Assembly: GCA_001414325.1 (NCBI GenBank)
Contig: LLKB01000006.1
Coordinates: 124,001-188,000, forward strand
Length of the DNA: 64,000 bases
Origin: Butyribacter intestini
GTDB taxonomy: Bacteria > Bacillota > Clostridia > Lachnospirales > Lachnospiraceae
Direction of reading: 5' to 3'
In this document: positions 1 through 8,005 of the stretch, piece by piece
Position numbering within the stretch: the stretch's first letter is position 1
Layout of the letters: each line of letters begins with the position of its first letter
Position numbers and translations under genes: made by a program
The notes under the pieces: model-generated
What the model was told of the DNA's origin: nothing
Seen by the model: the letters and a program-made list of their open reading frames with translations, nothing else
Database searches by the model: none

Positions 1-851
1 AAAATGCAGGATATGATATGAACAATGACCATGGTGTAGATTTGTTTGTAGGACTTGACAGCAAGACAAACAAGCAGATGGATATGATTGAACTTATCAG
101 AAACACAAAAGATGGTTATTACTATCTCAATGGAAGCAAAGTATTTTCGTTCTCAGGAAATATAGATGACTCTGCAGACCCGACGAAAATAACAGCAGGG
201 GCAGATAAAAATGATGCAACACTTATAGATTACCTTAAAAATAATGAATATACGATAAAAAAGGATTCAGAAGAAGTTGTAAGCAAAAACGGCATAAAAG
301 GAAAAATATACACACTTGTCAATAAAGACGGTGATGATACAGAGACAATATTTATACCGGATGATGCAAAAAACATATTCTCATTCAGCTCGTCTTCAAC
401 AGAGGATGCAAACGGAGATGTTCATTCATCATATTATGGAATTACGGCGGCACGCTTTCAGGCAAACAAGAATGTTGTAAAAGACGGAAGACTTATGGCA
501 GCAGCTAAATATCCGCAGGAAAAAACCGGTTTATCAGAATCAGGAAACCTTGACAGACTTGTTGCATTGCAAAACGATCAGAATATATTTAAGCAGGGAA
601 CACCGACGGCATTCCTTCAGATAATGACTGCAACGATAGGTGTAGATTCTAGTAAAGTTGTCGCAGCAGCAACGAACTCAGAAAATATACAGAAATCCAT
701 TGAAAACAGAAGACTTTCTGTGATGGGTGTAGACGAAGATGAAGAAGCACAAAACCTTGTTATCACGCAGAACCTGTTAAATGCACAGTACAGGGTTATT
801 TCAGTTATGAATGAGGTGCTCGACAAGCTGATAAATCAGACTGGAGTATAA
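1..851 (+). CDS. flgK: Flagellar hook-associated protein FlgK, C-terminal part (5' truncated by window)
   Basis: The reading frame is open from base 3, so the gene begins upstream of the window and only about the last 280 residues are seen. The C-terminus (LLNAQYRVISVMNEVLDKLI) has the coiled-coil heptad pattern of the FlgK D0 helix, which packs between hook and filament. FlgK is the first hook-filament junction protein, exported through the flagellar type III system. The next gene is flgL, the usual partner. The visible part includes a central beta-rich stretch that is variable in this family. Family assignment rests on the C-terminal helix and gene order. Confidence 0.85.
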   Translation, partial: NAGYDMNNDHGVDLFVGLDSKTNKQMDMIELIRNTKDGYYYLNGSKVFSFSGNIDDSADPTKITAGADKNDATLIDYLKNNEYTIKKDSEEVVSKNGIKGKIYTLVNKDGDDTETIFIPDDAKNIFSFSSSSTEDANGDVHSSYYGITAARFQANKNVVKDGRLMAAAKYPQEKTGLSESGNLDRLVALQNDQNIFKQGTPTAFLQIMTATIGVDSSKVVAAATNSENIQKSIENRRLSVMGVDEDEEAQNLVITQNLLNAQYRVISVMNEVLDKLINQTGV

Positions 852-852
852 A

Positions 853-876
853 ACACCAAACCTGACGGTTTGGTGT
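853..876 (+). promoter_or_regulatory. Perfect 10-bp hairpin between flgK and flgL
   Basis: ACACCAAACC (853-862) and GGTTTGGTGT (867-876) are exact complements around a TGAC loop, directly after the flgK stop. No T-run follows, so it is not a standard intrinsic terminator. It may act in mRNA processing or stability between the two cistrons. A sigma-D-like -10 (GCCGATAT, 931-938) lies downstream but has no TAAA box at the right distance. Confidence 0.6.
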
Positions 877-966
877 CAAATCGAGAAATGTTTAAAAGTA
901 TAAATTTAGCAGTTCAGTGTAAAAATGTCAGCCGATATTATAGGTGATAAAACAAGGGGGAATAAC

Positions 967-2523
967 ATGAGAGTTACAAATTCTATGATTTCAAATAGTG
1001 CTTCGGCACATATTACAAATGCGAAGAATAGTCTTTTAAAATATTCAGATCAGTACACAACACAGAAAAAGATACAGAGACCTTCTGATGATCCGACAGT
1101 TGCCGTTCGTTCTCTGAAACTTCGTACAACATATTCACAGCTTACACAGTATGCTGAGAAGAATGTTCAGGATTCCATGAGCTGGATGGACACAACAGAG
1201 ACTGCGCTGGAAAATATATCAAAGAAGTTTGACAGTATGAAATCATATTTCAACCAGGGTGCAAATGATTATCTCAAGGCAGATGACAGAAAATCAGTAT
1301 TGAAAACTTTACAGCAGTATGTAAAGTCAATCTTTGAGGATGAAGCAAACACGGACTATTCAGGAAGATATGTATTTACCGGGTACCGTACTGACACATC
1401 ACTTTTATTTGAGGAAAATACTGACAAGCTTTCATATCAGATAAAAGAAGATTTTTCATATGCTTCATTTGACAGCATCACGGTAGTAACAGGTGGTGCA
1501 AATTACAGTGATACAGTAACGGACGGTCAGACATATACAGATGCGACAGCAAAGACAAATAATGTATATCAGTTAAGACTTTCTTACGATAATTGCTCAA
1601 AAGATGCATTTAATCAAACAGGTTCAAACGGTACAGGCATAGCAATTTCATTTACATATAAAGATGCGGCGGGAAAGACACAGACAGAGGTTTATGCAGC
1701 AGCAGGATATAAAGGAACACCGGCAGCATCCGGAAATATTATAACTCGTGCATCAACAGATACAAACGCATATGATGTAGGCGATGATGAGATGGTTTAT
1801 CTCTACGATACAGGAGAGGTGCTCGTAGGCAAGACAAAATATGCGGATATACAGACAAAGCAGGCTGATTTCAGTGTAACATATGTAAAAAATGATTTTG
1901 AAAAAGGTGACATCAGACCGGAAATGTATTTTGAATGTACAGCATATGATTCAGTCAACAATAAGACAACAAAATATGCAGATCCAAGTAATCAGGAAAT
2001 CCAGTATGAGATAAACTATAGTCAGAACATAACAGTAAATACGCAGGCAAAGGATGCGATAAGCACGGATATTTACAGAATGGTAGACTATATAGCCAAG
2101 ACGGTAAAATATGTCGATGAAGTAGAAACAAAACTTGATGAAGTGGAAAAGATGATATCAAACACTACAGACAAAGACAAACTTGCAACATTAGAAAGTC
2201 TTAAGACATCACTCGAAACAGAAAAAGACCTCCGTGGAAAAGTAATGACGGAAGCTTTTGGTATGGGTCTTACGATGGTAGATGAAGCAGGTCAGAAAGT
2301 AAGTGTTGCAACATCTGAACTCGGTGCAAAATACAATAGAGCACAGCTCACATACAATAAGCTTCTCGATGAACAGACAGATGCAGAAGATAAGCTTTCA
2401 GAAAATGAAGATGTAAGTCTTACGGATGTGTATATAAATCTTACACAGGCGGACAATCTTTATCAGGCATCACTTTCAGCAACGGCTAAGATACTTGGAA
2501 ATTCACTTCTTAATTATATTTAG
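967..2523 (+). CDS. flgL: Flagellar hook-filament junction protein FlgL
   Basis: This encodes the second hook-filament junction protein (518 residues), exported and placed between FlgK and flagellin. The N-terminus (MRVTNSMISNSASAHI) matches the flagellin/FlgL D0 helix, and the QRPSDDPTVAVRSLKLRT segment is the conserved D1 signature. The C-terminal helix (about 480-518) is flagellin-like. I chose the start at 967 because AAGGGGG lies 6 bases upstream; an in-frame ATG at 925 has no ribosome site. The protein is clearly longer than the roughly 300 residues common for FlgL, with an extra central beta-rich domain at about residues 150-370. Confidence 0.92.
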   Translation: MRVTNSMISNSASAHITNAKNSLLKYSDQYTTQKKIQRPSDDPTVAVRSLKLRTTYSQLTQYAEKNVQDSMSWMDTTETALENISKKFDSMKSYFNQGANDYLKADDRKSVLKTLQQYVKSIFEDEANTDYSGRYVFTGYRTDTSLLFEENTDKLSYQIKEDFSYASFDSITVVTGGANYSDTVTDGQTYTDATAKTNNVYQLRLSYDNCSKDAFNQTGSNGTGIAISFTYKDAAGKTQTEVYAAAGYKGTPAASGNIITRASTDTNAYDVGDDEMVYLYDTGEVLVGKTKYADIQTKQADFSVTYVKNDFEKGDIRPEMYFECTAYDSVNNKTTKYADPSNQEIQYEINYSQNITVNTQAKDAISTDIYRMVDYIAKTVKYVDEVETKLDEVEKMISNTTDKDKLATLESLKTSLETEKDLRGKVMTEAFGMGLTMVDEAGQKVSVATSELGAKYNRAQLTYNKLLDEQTDAEDKLSENEDVSLTDVYINLTQADNLYQASLSATAKILGNSLLNYI

Positions 2524-2942
2524 AATTTTAGGATGATATGTAAATGGCAATGTTAATTATATTTAAAATTTTATGATGCCATATAGATATACCTGATGAT
2601 TATATTTAAAAATTCAGAATAATCTGGATTGAAAATAAATAATAAATAAACGAAAATTATTTTATTAGAACAGATGGAAAGGATGCCGGAGGTGATGAAT
2701 AGAGGTTCATTACTTCCGGTATTCTAAATAGGTATTCTAAATATGTGCTTTTGGCATCTTCTCAAAACGAGTCATTTCGGCTGGATTTCCGATATACTGT
2801 TTCCATTTTCTCGTCGTACACACCGTGTACGCATACATACTTTGTATGTATTGCGAAAATGTTATTGTACATCAAAAATCCATCTCGAAATTCTTCGTTC
2901 GGGAGATTCCGAGAGCACATTAAATTCAGAACGGAGGTTTGT
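2524..2942 (+). other. Intergenic leader before fliW with several inverted repeats
   Basis: I support no gene in these 419 bases. It contains a 14-bp stem with two G-U pairs (2686-2699 with 2706-2719), a 6-bp palindrome (2816-2821 with 2825-2830), and immediately after it a hairpin GCATACATAC / GTATGTATTGC (2831-2854). A TCCGATAT motif at 2788-2795 resembles a sigma-D -10 but no TAAA box lies 15 bases upstream. The density of inverted repeats suggests a structured leader for fliW-csrA. Confidence 0.45.
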
Positions 2943-3389
2943 ATGAAAATAGATACAAAATATTTCGGTGAGATAGAAATAGATAATGATAAGATAATTC
3001 ACTTTGAAAATGGAATTATGGGATTTGAGGAATATAAGGACTTCACTCTTTTATACGACAGTGAAGCAGAGAAAAAGCCGTTTTTCTCATGGCTTCAGTG
3101 TGTGACGGAAAAGTCGCTCGCTTTTCCGGTTGTAAATCCGCTAAATGTCATAAAAGACTATAATCCTGTAGTTGAAGATGCACTTCTTGAACCACTGGGT
3201 GAACTTAAAGATGAAGATATAGTTCTTCTTGTGTTTGCCACTATACCAAAGAATGTAAAAGATGCATCAGTAAACATGAAAGCACCGGTCATAGTAAATG
3301 CAGCAAATGGAAAAGCTATCCAGGTAATACTTGAAAAAGGTGGCTATAAGATAAAGCATAAGATTATAGAAGATATTAGTAAAGAATAG
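2943..3389 (+). CDS. fliW: Flagellar assembly factor FliW
   Basis: FliW (148 residues) is a cytoplasmic protein that binds CsrA or newly made flagellin. When flagellin accumulates it displaces FliW, CsrA is freed and blocks flagellin translation... more precisely, FliW freed from flagellin by secretion sequesters CsrA and relieves repression. Visible family features are the opening MKIDTKYFGEIEID, the IIHFENGIMGFEEYKDFTLL segment and VVNPLNVIKDYNPVV. The start at 2943 is set by a GGAGG 5-9 bases upstream; an upstream in-frame extension to 2745 has no ribosome site and no family similarity. csrA follows after 14 bases. Confidence 0.95.
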   Translation: MKIDTKYFGEIEIDNDKIIHFENGIMGFEEYKDFTLLYDSEAEKKPFFSWLQCVTEKSLAFPVVNPLNVIKDYNPVVEDALLEPLGELKDEDIVLLVFATIPKNVKDASVNMKAPVIVNAANGKAIQVILEKGGYKIKHKIIEDISKE

Positions 3390-3403
3390 GAATGGAGGGT
3401 AGT

Positions 3404-3634
3404 ATGTTAGCATTAGCAAGAAAAATAAACCAGTCGATAATGATAGGCAGCGACATAGAGATAACATTGCTTGAAATAAAAGGCGACCAGGTGAAGATAG
3501 GAATAAATGCACCAAAATCCGTACCTATATATAGGAAAGAAATTTATATGCAGATACAGGATGAAAATAAAAAAGCATCAGAGGGTGAAATAGATGTAGA
3601 AGTATTAAATAAGTTATTTTCCGGCAAAGCCTAA
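3404..3634 (+). CDS. csrA: Translational regulator CsrA
   Basis: CsrA (76 residues) is a dimeric RNA-binding protein that recognises GGA in hairpin loops and near ribosome sites. The sequence MLALARKINQSIMIGSDIEI matches the first beta strands of the family, followed by KIGINAPKSVPIYRKEIY, which carries the conserved RNA-contacting region. GGAGGG sits just upstream of the 3404 start, so the in-frame ATG at 3392 is rejected. It is coupled with fliW, its antagonist. Its probable local target is the flagellin leader (7964-7998). The stop codon overlaps the -35 box of a sigma-D promoter. Confidence 0.96.
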   Translation: MLALARKINQSIMIGSDIEITLLEIKGDQVKIGINAPKSVPIYRKEIYMQIQDENKKASEGEIDVEVLNKLFSGKA

Positions 3635-3658
3635 AATAAGGCGTGGAATTGCCGATAT
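3632..3658 (+). promoter_or_regulatory. Sigma-D (flagellar) promoter upstream of flaG
   Basis: TAAA (3632-3635), a 15-base spacer, then GCCGATAT (3651-3658) match the Bacillus/Clostridia sigma-D consensus TAAA-N15-GCCGATAT exactly. The -35 box overlaps the csrA stop codon. Transcription would begin near 3665 and give flaG a leader of about 310 nt. Confidence 0.85.
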
Positions 3659-3975
3659 AAAGGATAAAGAAGTTTATGACATTTTTGATTTGGGTTTAAT
3701 AAGCAGAGCAAAAAACTCATATTTGCTGTAAGTTTTTTTGCATTTATGGCAAATCAGATTAGATCAGATTGAAAAGACAAAAAGAAACAAAAAATGTTAC
3801 AGTATATGTCAATGGTATCGGTACAAAAAAATTAGTAATCAGTAATTATATTAAAGATTTAATTTTTATTGTACGGGGATAATCATAAAAATTCGGGAAT
3901 GTAATATAAATGGATTTTTTGCAATTTCGGATAAGCAGCACACAAACATGAAAATCACACGGAGGTGACAATATT
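3635..3975 (+). other. Long untranslated leader between csrA and flaG
   Basis: No gene is seen. Downstream of the sigma-D promoter lies an A/T-rich inverted repeat, GCAAAAAACT (3708-3717) with AGTTTTTTTGC (3731-3741), which could be a weak terminator or attenuator. The rest is AT-rich without clear structure up to the flaG ribosome site (GGAGGTG, 3961-3967). Confidence 0.5.
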
Positions 3976-4404
3976 ATGGAAATAGAATCAATAAAGTCAG
4001 TAGGAGCAGCAAACTCAGGAGCAGCATCATCTTATGTACCGCCTGTATCAGATACTTCAGGAAATTCTGTTAAAGTTGTCAATGATACACAGAAAGCAGC
4101 AGCGACACCAAGTGAAAGCAATAGCGATTCAAACAATCAGAGCGAAGTGCAAAATCAGGCAAATGAAAATCGAAAGGTAGCTAAGAGTACAATAGACAGC
4201 ACTATATCTGAGACTAACTCAAAGATAAAAATGTCTAATACTCAGTTGAAATATCATATAGATGAAGAAACTCAGCGTATATCTATCAAGATCATTGACA
4301 AGGATACAGACAAAGTTATCCGTGAAGTTCCACCTGAGGAAACACTTGAAGCAATCAAAAAGATATGGGAGATTGCAGGTATCATAGTAGATGAAAAGAG
4401 ATAA
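3976..4404 (+). CDS. flaG: FlaG family flagellar protein
   Basis: This 142-residue protein has a low-complexity Ser/Ala/Asn/Gln-rich N-terminal half (about 1-75) and a compact C-terminal FlaG domain: LKYHIDEETQRISIKIIDKD followed by KVIREVPPEETLEAIKKI, the family signature. FlaG proteins affect filament length and usually sit before fliD, as here. A strong GGAGGTG lies 9 bases before the start. It probably heads the sigma-D transcript that continues into fliD and fliS. Confidence 0.92.
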   Translation: MEIESIKSVGAANSGAASSYVPPVSDTSGNSVKVVNDTQKAAATPSESNSDSNNQSEVQNQANENRKVAKSTIDSTISETNSKIKMSNTQLKYHIDEETQRISIKIIDKDTDKVIREVPPEETLEAIKKIWEIAGIIVDEKR

Positions 4405-4439
4405 CAGGTACATTATCAGGTAATTGTTTGGTGTACCTG
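4405..4439 (+). promoter_or_regulatory. Hairpin between flaG and fliD
   Basis: CAGGTACA (4405-4412) pairs with TGTACCTG (4432-4439) just after the flaG stop. No T-run follows and the fliD ribosome site begins 10 bases later, so it is more likely an intercistronic stability or translation element than a terminator. Confidence 0.5.
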
Positions 4440-4459
4440 CTTAGAATAGGAGGGTTATT

Positions 4460-6562
4460 ATGCCAATAAGAATGACAGGACTTACATCAGGACTTGATAC
4501 AGAGTCTATAGTAAATCAGCTAATGTCAGCACAGCGTACAAAACAGACAAAAGTTGAAAATAAAAAGCAGAAGCTTGAGTGGAAGCAGGAGATTTGGAAA
4601 GGTCTTAATACCAAAATCTATGGATTTTATAAAGACTCGCTTTCAAAGATGAAATATAGCTCAAATTATTCAACAAAAAAAGCGTCAGTGAGTGACTCTA
4701 CAAAGCTTACGGCAACGGCATCAACAAAAGCGGCAGCAGGGTCATATAAGGTCGCAATAAATAAAATAGCATCTGCACAGTATGTGACAAGTGGAAAACT
4801 GGATTATAAAGATACAGATGGAAAAACAGCCAAAACAGCAACATCATCTACAAAGTTAAGTGAACTTGGAATGTCATCAGGTACTGTACTTAAATTAGAA
4901 GTGGGAGACAAATCATCAGCTTTAGAAGTAAATGACAGCACAACTATAAAAGATTTTGTAGATTTTTGCAGCAACGCAGGATTAAATGCTACATTTGATG
5001 AGAAACAGCAGAGATTTTTCCTTAGTTCAAAAGACAGTGGAGAAGAAAATTCATTTAAGTTGTCTGCAAATGGTTATTCAAGTGATGGACAGACGATTGT
5101 AAATAATCTTAACGATGCTGTAGGTTTAACAAATCTTACATCAGATCAGAAAAAGACATATAATTCTATTGTGTATGGAGCGATAGCATCAAATAAAGAA
5201 ATATCAAGTGATGATATAACTACATTGCAGACATTAGCAAAAAGTTCAGCAGATGCGGAAGCAAACAGTAAGGCAACAGCTTTTTACAGATCGAAGCTCG
5301 AAAAGAATTATACATTGTCCGATGAAGATGCAAAGGCAATAGAAGATAAGTATAATGCTAATGGTACACTTACAGATGAGGATAAAGCAACTGCCATTCA
5401 AAAAGAAAAAGATGAAAAGAAAAAAGCAGACATTGATAAACAGATGGCAACAGATGAGAGCAAAGCCGCAATAACAACGCTTGTAGAAAGTGGAATCACA
5501 GCTCAGAATGTGTCAGATGCTGGCTTAGATGATGCATCACAGTACACATTTGAGTCAAAAACAGAAAGAGATAATGTTGCAAAAGAGGCAGTAAACAATG
5601 CGGTGACAGCATACAATAAGGTTGCATCTAAGGGAATCACATCAACAAATAGCGCATTAGCAGCTTTAGGACTTCAAAATGTTGATGGCTCGGCTGTATC
5701 TGAATCATCAAATTCTCTTGGAATGGTTGTAACCGAAGCATCCGATACAGAGATCGTTTACAATGGAGCAACACTTAAAAGCAATAATACAAGCATTGAA
5801 GTAGCAGGAGTAACACTCGATCTTCTTGGAACGACAGCAGCAGGTGAAACAGTCAATGTAACCGTGAGCAATGATACATCAGCCGTTTATGATACTATCA
5901 AAGAGTTCATTACAGAATACAACAGTATTCTTAAGACAATGAATACATATTATGGTGCAGCATCAGCAAGCAGTTATGAGGTACTTACTGATGACCAGAA
6001 AAAAGCTATGTCTGACGACGAAGTAGATAAGTGGAATACAAAGATTAAAGATTCACTTCTCCGCAGAGATAGTACCCTTAATAGCCTTATTTCGACATTG
6101 AAGACAGATATGATGGGGACAGTGACTGCATCAAACGGTAAGACATATTCGCTTGCTAACCTTGGTATTACGACTTCTTCAAAGAATTATAATGAGGGCG
6201 GACTTCTTCATATAAAAGGCGATGAGGATGATGATGAGTTTGCAGATTCAACAAATACACTTATGCAGATGCTTGAGGAAGATCCGGATACAGTAAAAGA
6301 AGTATTATCAGGGCTTGCATCAAATCTTTATGACAGCTTAAATAAAAAGATGGGAACGACGACATTAAGTAGTGCACTTACATTTTATAATGATAAGGAA
6401 ATGGCTTCACAGCTTTCTGACTATAAAAAAGAAATTTCAGATTGGGAGTCCAAACTTAGTGATATGGAAGAAAAATATTATTCACAGTTTAGTGCAATGG
6501 AAACTGCACTTGCAAAGATACAAAGCCAGCAGAATACATTGTCAAGTTATCTGGGAAGCTAA
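4460..6562 (+). CDS. fliD: Flagellar filament cap protein FliD
   Basis: FliD (700 residues) forms the cap at the filament tip under which flagellin folds. The N-terminus MTGLTSGLDTESIVNQLMSA is the classic FliD signature, and the C-terminal coiled coil (about 640-700) ends in the expected IQSQQNTLSSYLG. It is longer than many family members. A charged, helix-prone insert rich in Lys, Asp and Glu spans about residues 255-400, where surface-exposed D2/D3 domains usually vary. A GGAGGG lies 8 bases before the start. Confidence 0.95.
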   Translation: MPIRMTGLTSGLDTESIVNQLMSAQRTKQTKVENKKQKLEWKQEIWKGLNTKIYGFYKDSLSKMKYSSNYSTKKASVSDSTKLTATASTKAAAGSYKVAINKIASAQYVTSGKLDYKDTDGKTAKTATSSTKLSELGMSSGTVLKLEVGDKSSALEVNDSTTIKDFVDFCSNAGLNATFDEKQQRFFLSSKDSGEENSFKLSANGYSSDGQTIVNNLNDAVGLTNLTSDQKKTYNSIVYGAIASNKEISSDDITTLQTLAKSSADAEANSKATAFYRSKLEKNYTLSDEDAKAIEDKYNANGTLTDEDKATAIQKEKDEKKKADIDKQMATDESKAAITTLVESGITAQNVSDAGLDDASQYTFESKTERDNVAKEAVNNAVTAYNKVASKGITSTNSALAALGLQNVDGSAVSESSNSLGMVVTEASDTEIVYNGATLKSNNTSIEVAGVTLDLLGTTAAGETVNVTVSNDTSAVYDTIKEFITEYNSILKTMNTYYGAASASSYEVLTDDQKKAMSDDEVDKWNTKIKDSLLRRDSTLNSLISTLKTDMMGTVTASNGKTYSLANLGITTSSKNYNEGGLLHIKGDEDDDEFADSTNTLMQMLEEDPDTVKEVLSGLASNLYDSLNKKMGTTTLSSALTFYNDKEMASQLSDYKKEISDWESKLSDMEEKYYSQFSAMETALAKIQSQQNTLSSYLGS

Positions 6563-6640
6563 AAATTTTAGTGACTGTATTTAATGCATATATTATATAA
6601 AACAATTTTATAGTAATTTGTTGTGAAACTTATATTAGAT

Positions 6641-6673
6641 TATAGCGACGGATATTTTTTATTCGTCGCTATA
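6641..6673 (+). promoter_or_regulatory. Perfect 10-bp hairpin between fliD and fliS
   Basis: TATAGCGACG (6641-6650) pairs exactly with CGTCGCTATA (6664-6673) around a T-rich loop. The T-run is inside the loop and not after the stem, so termination is doubtful. This is the third hairpin placed between cistrons of this flagellar operon. Confidence 0.55.
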
Positions 6674-6756
6674 GTTAGAATTGTAAACATAATAAAAATA
6701 TGATATTATAAATTAAATAATAAGTGAAAATATTATAAAAGAAATGGAGAAGAAAA

Positions 6757-7152
6757 ATGACACCAAATAAGAGAAATGCAGCACAGGCATATAAGCTTAA
6801 TGCAATAAAGACAGCGTCGCCGGCAAAACTAACAAGTATGCTTTATGATGCGGCAGTGAGATTTACGGATACGAGTATAGAACTTATGGAAAATGATCCA
6901 AACAATTTTGAAGAGATAAATAAAAATCTAAAAAAAGCACAGGATTGCATAATGGAACTTAGAATGGGACTTGACTTTAAATATCCGGTAGCAGGTGAGT
7001 TTGAAAAGGTATATGATTATATTTACAGACGACTTGTAGAAGGAAATATGACGAAAGATGTAGAGATTATTAAAGATACACTTACACATATACATACTAT
7101 GCGTGATACATGGAAAGAAGTGGTTCGTCTTAATAATGAAGGTAAAGCGTAG
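6757..7152 (+). CDS. fliS: Flagellin export chaperone FliS
   Basis: FliS (131 residues) is a four-helix cytoplasmic chaperone that binds the C-terminus of flagellin and keeps it from polymerising before export. The segment AAQAYKLNAIKTASPAKLTSMLYDAAVRF is split over the family's N-terminal helix and the conserved TASP..L..MLYD motif. It lies between fliD and a FlgN-like gene, the usual place. A GGAG lies upstream of the start. Confidence 0.95.
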   Translation: MTPNKRNAAQAYKLNAIKTASPAKLTSMLYDAAVRFTDTSIELMENDPNNFEEINKNLKKAQDCIMELRMGLDFKYPVAGEFEKVYDYIYRRLVEGNMTKDVEIIKDTLTHIHTMRDTWKEVVRLNNEGKA

Positions 7153-7289
7153 TATAAGTGATTTTATTATACATTTTGTATGATTATTTTGTGCCACAGA
7201 TGTTTAAGATTATGATTTATCACAGAGCTTAATCTGAAATGTGGCTTATAGATTTTTAAATCTAAAACATTTGCGGAATGGTGACTAAT

Positions 7290-7784
7290 ATGGAAAATAA
7301 AAGAGTGTATATAACGATACTGTCTGACTCATTAGAAAAGAAGCTTGATGTACTGAAAAAGCTTCTTTTAGTGACAAAAGAGCAGAATATGATATTAAGC
7401 GAGAAAGACATTGACAAATTTGATGTATATGGTTTCGATACAGCAGTAGAAAAAAAAGAGAAGCTTATCGGGCAGATGCAGGAGCTTGACAAAGGCTTTG
7501 ACACTGTTTATGCAAAAGTGGGCAGGTTCCTTTCAGAAAACAAAGAAGAATATAAATCGGAAATTCTTAAGATGCAGAATCTTATAAGAAGTATCACAGA
7601 TATAGGAGTACAGCTTGAAAGTCTTGAACAGCAGAACAAGACAAAGTTCAATACATTTATAAGAAATAAACGGCATGCAATAAATGATTTCAAACAGTCA
7701 AACAGAGTAGCAACATCATATTATCAGAATATGTCAAATCAGCATAGAGAATGGCAGTCGCATTTTCTTGACCAGAAGAAATGA
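7290..7784 (+). CDS. FlgN-like flagellar export chaperone
   Basis: This encodes a 164-residue all-helical protein with long heptad stretches: LEKKLDVLKKLLLVTKEQN, a KKEKLIGQMQELDKGF helix, and a C-terminal helix ending in Lys/Gln. The layout fits FlgN, the chaperone for FlgK and FlgL, and the place between fliS and flagellin agrees. A FliT-like role is an alternative. The start is uncertain: GGTGA precedes the ATG at 7290, but an in-frame ATG at 7278 with weak GCGGA is possible and adds four residues. Confidence 0.7.
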   Translation: MENKRVYITILSDSLEKKLDVLKKLLLVTKEQNMILSEKDIDKFDVYGFDTAVEKKEKLIGQMQELDKGFDTVYAKVGRFLSENKEEYKSEILKMQNLIRSITDIGVQLESLEQQNKTKFNTFIRNKRHAINDFKQSNRVATSYYQNMSNQHREWQSHFLDQKK

Positions 7785-7821
7785 TTTTTTGGGGAAAAAC
7801 TAAAAAAATTTCAAAAAGTAC

Positions 7822-7848
7822 TAAAGTCATGTATCAATCAACCGATAT
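7822..7848 (+). promoter_or_regulatory. Sigma-D promoter of the flagellin gene
   Basis: TAAA (7822-7825), 15 bases, then ACCGATAT (7841-7848) match the sigma-D consensus at all but the first -10 base. It predicts a start near 7855 and a 150-nt leader, and makes flagellin a late class gene transcribed separately from fliS. Confidence 0.87.
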
Positions 7849-7963
7849 ATATATTGAGTAAGTTAATACTTATAGGTTTATCAGAATTTTAGTTCCGGTA
7901 AACATAGGCTTTTAACTATATGTGTACGGACAGATAGAAAAAGCAAACTATTAATTATTATCT

Positions 7964-7998
7964 CAATGGCATGGAAGCCATTGCAAATTCAAGGAGGA
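7964..7998 (+). promoter_or_regulatory. Probable two-site CsrA-binding element in the flagellin leader
   Basis: CAATGGC (7964-7970) pairs with GCCATTG (7977-7983) and presents ATGGAA in the loop, the GGA-in-loop form that CsrA prefers. About 20 bases downstream the ribosome site AAGGAGGA (7991-7998) carries further GGA triplets. This matches the known arrangement in the Bacillus subtilis hag leader, where one CsrA dimer bridges a hairpin site and the Shine-Dalgarno. Confidence 0.8.
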
Positions 7999-8005
7999 AA
8001 ACATT

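Noticed and set aside
931-938. Sigma-D -10 motif GCCGATAT upstream of flgL
   Set aside because: No TAAA at 912-915 where the -35 should be; kept only as a note.
2743-2946. Plus-strand frames (up to 67 codons) and N-terminal extension of fliW from 2745
   Set aside because: No ribosome site, hairpin-rich DNA and no family similarity before the FliW start at 2943.
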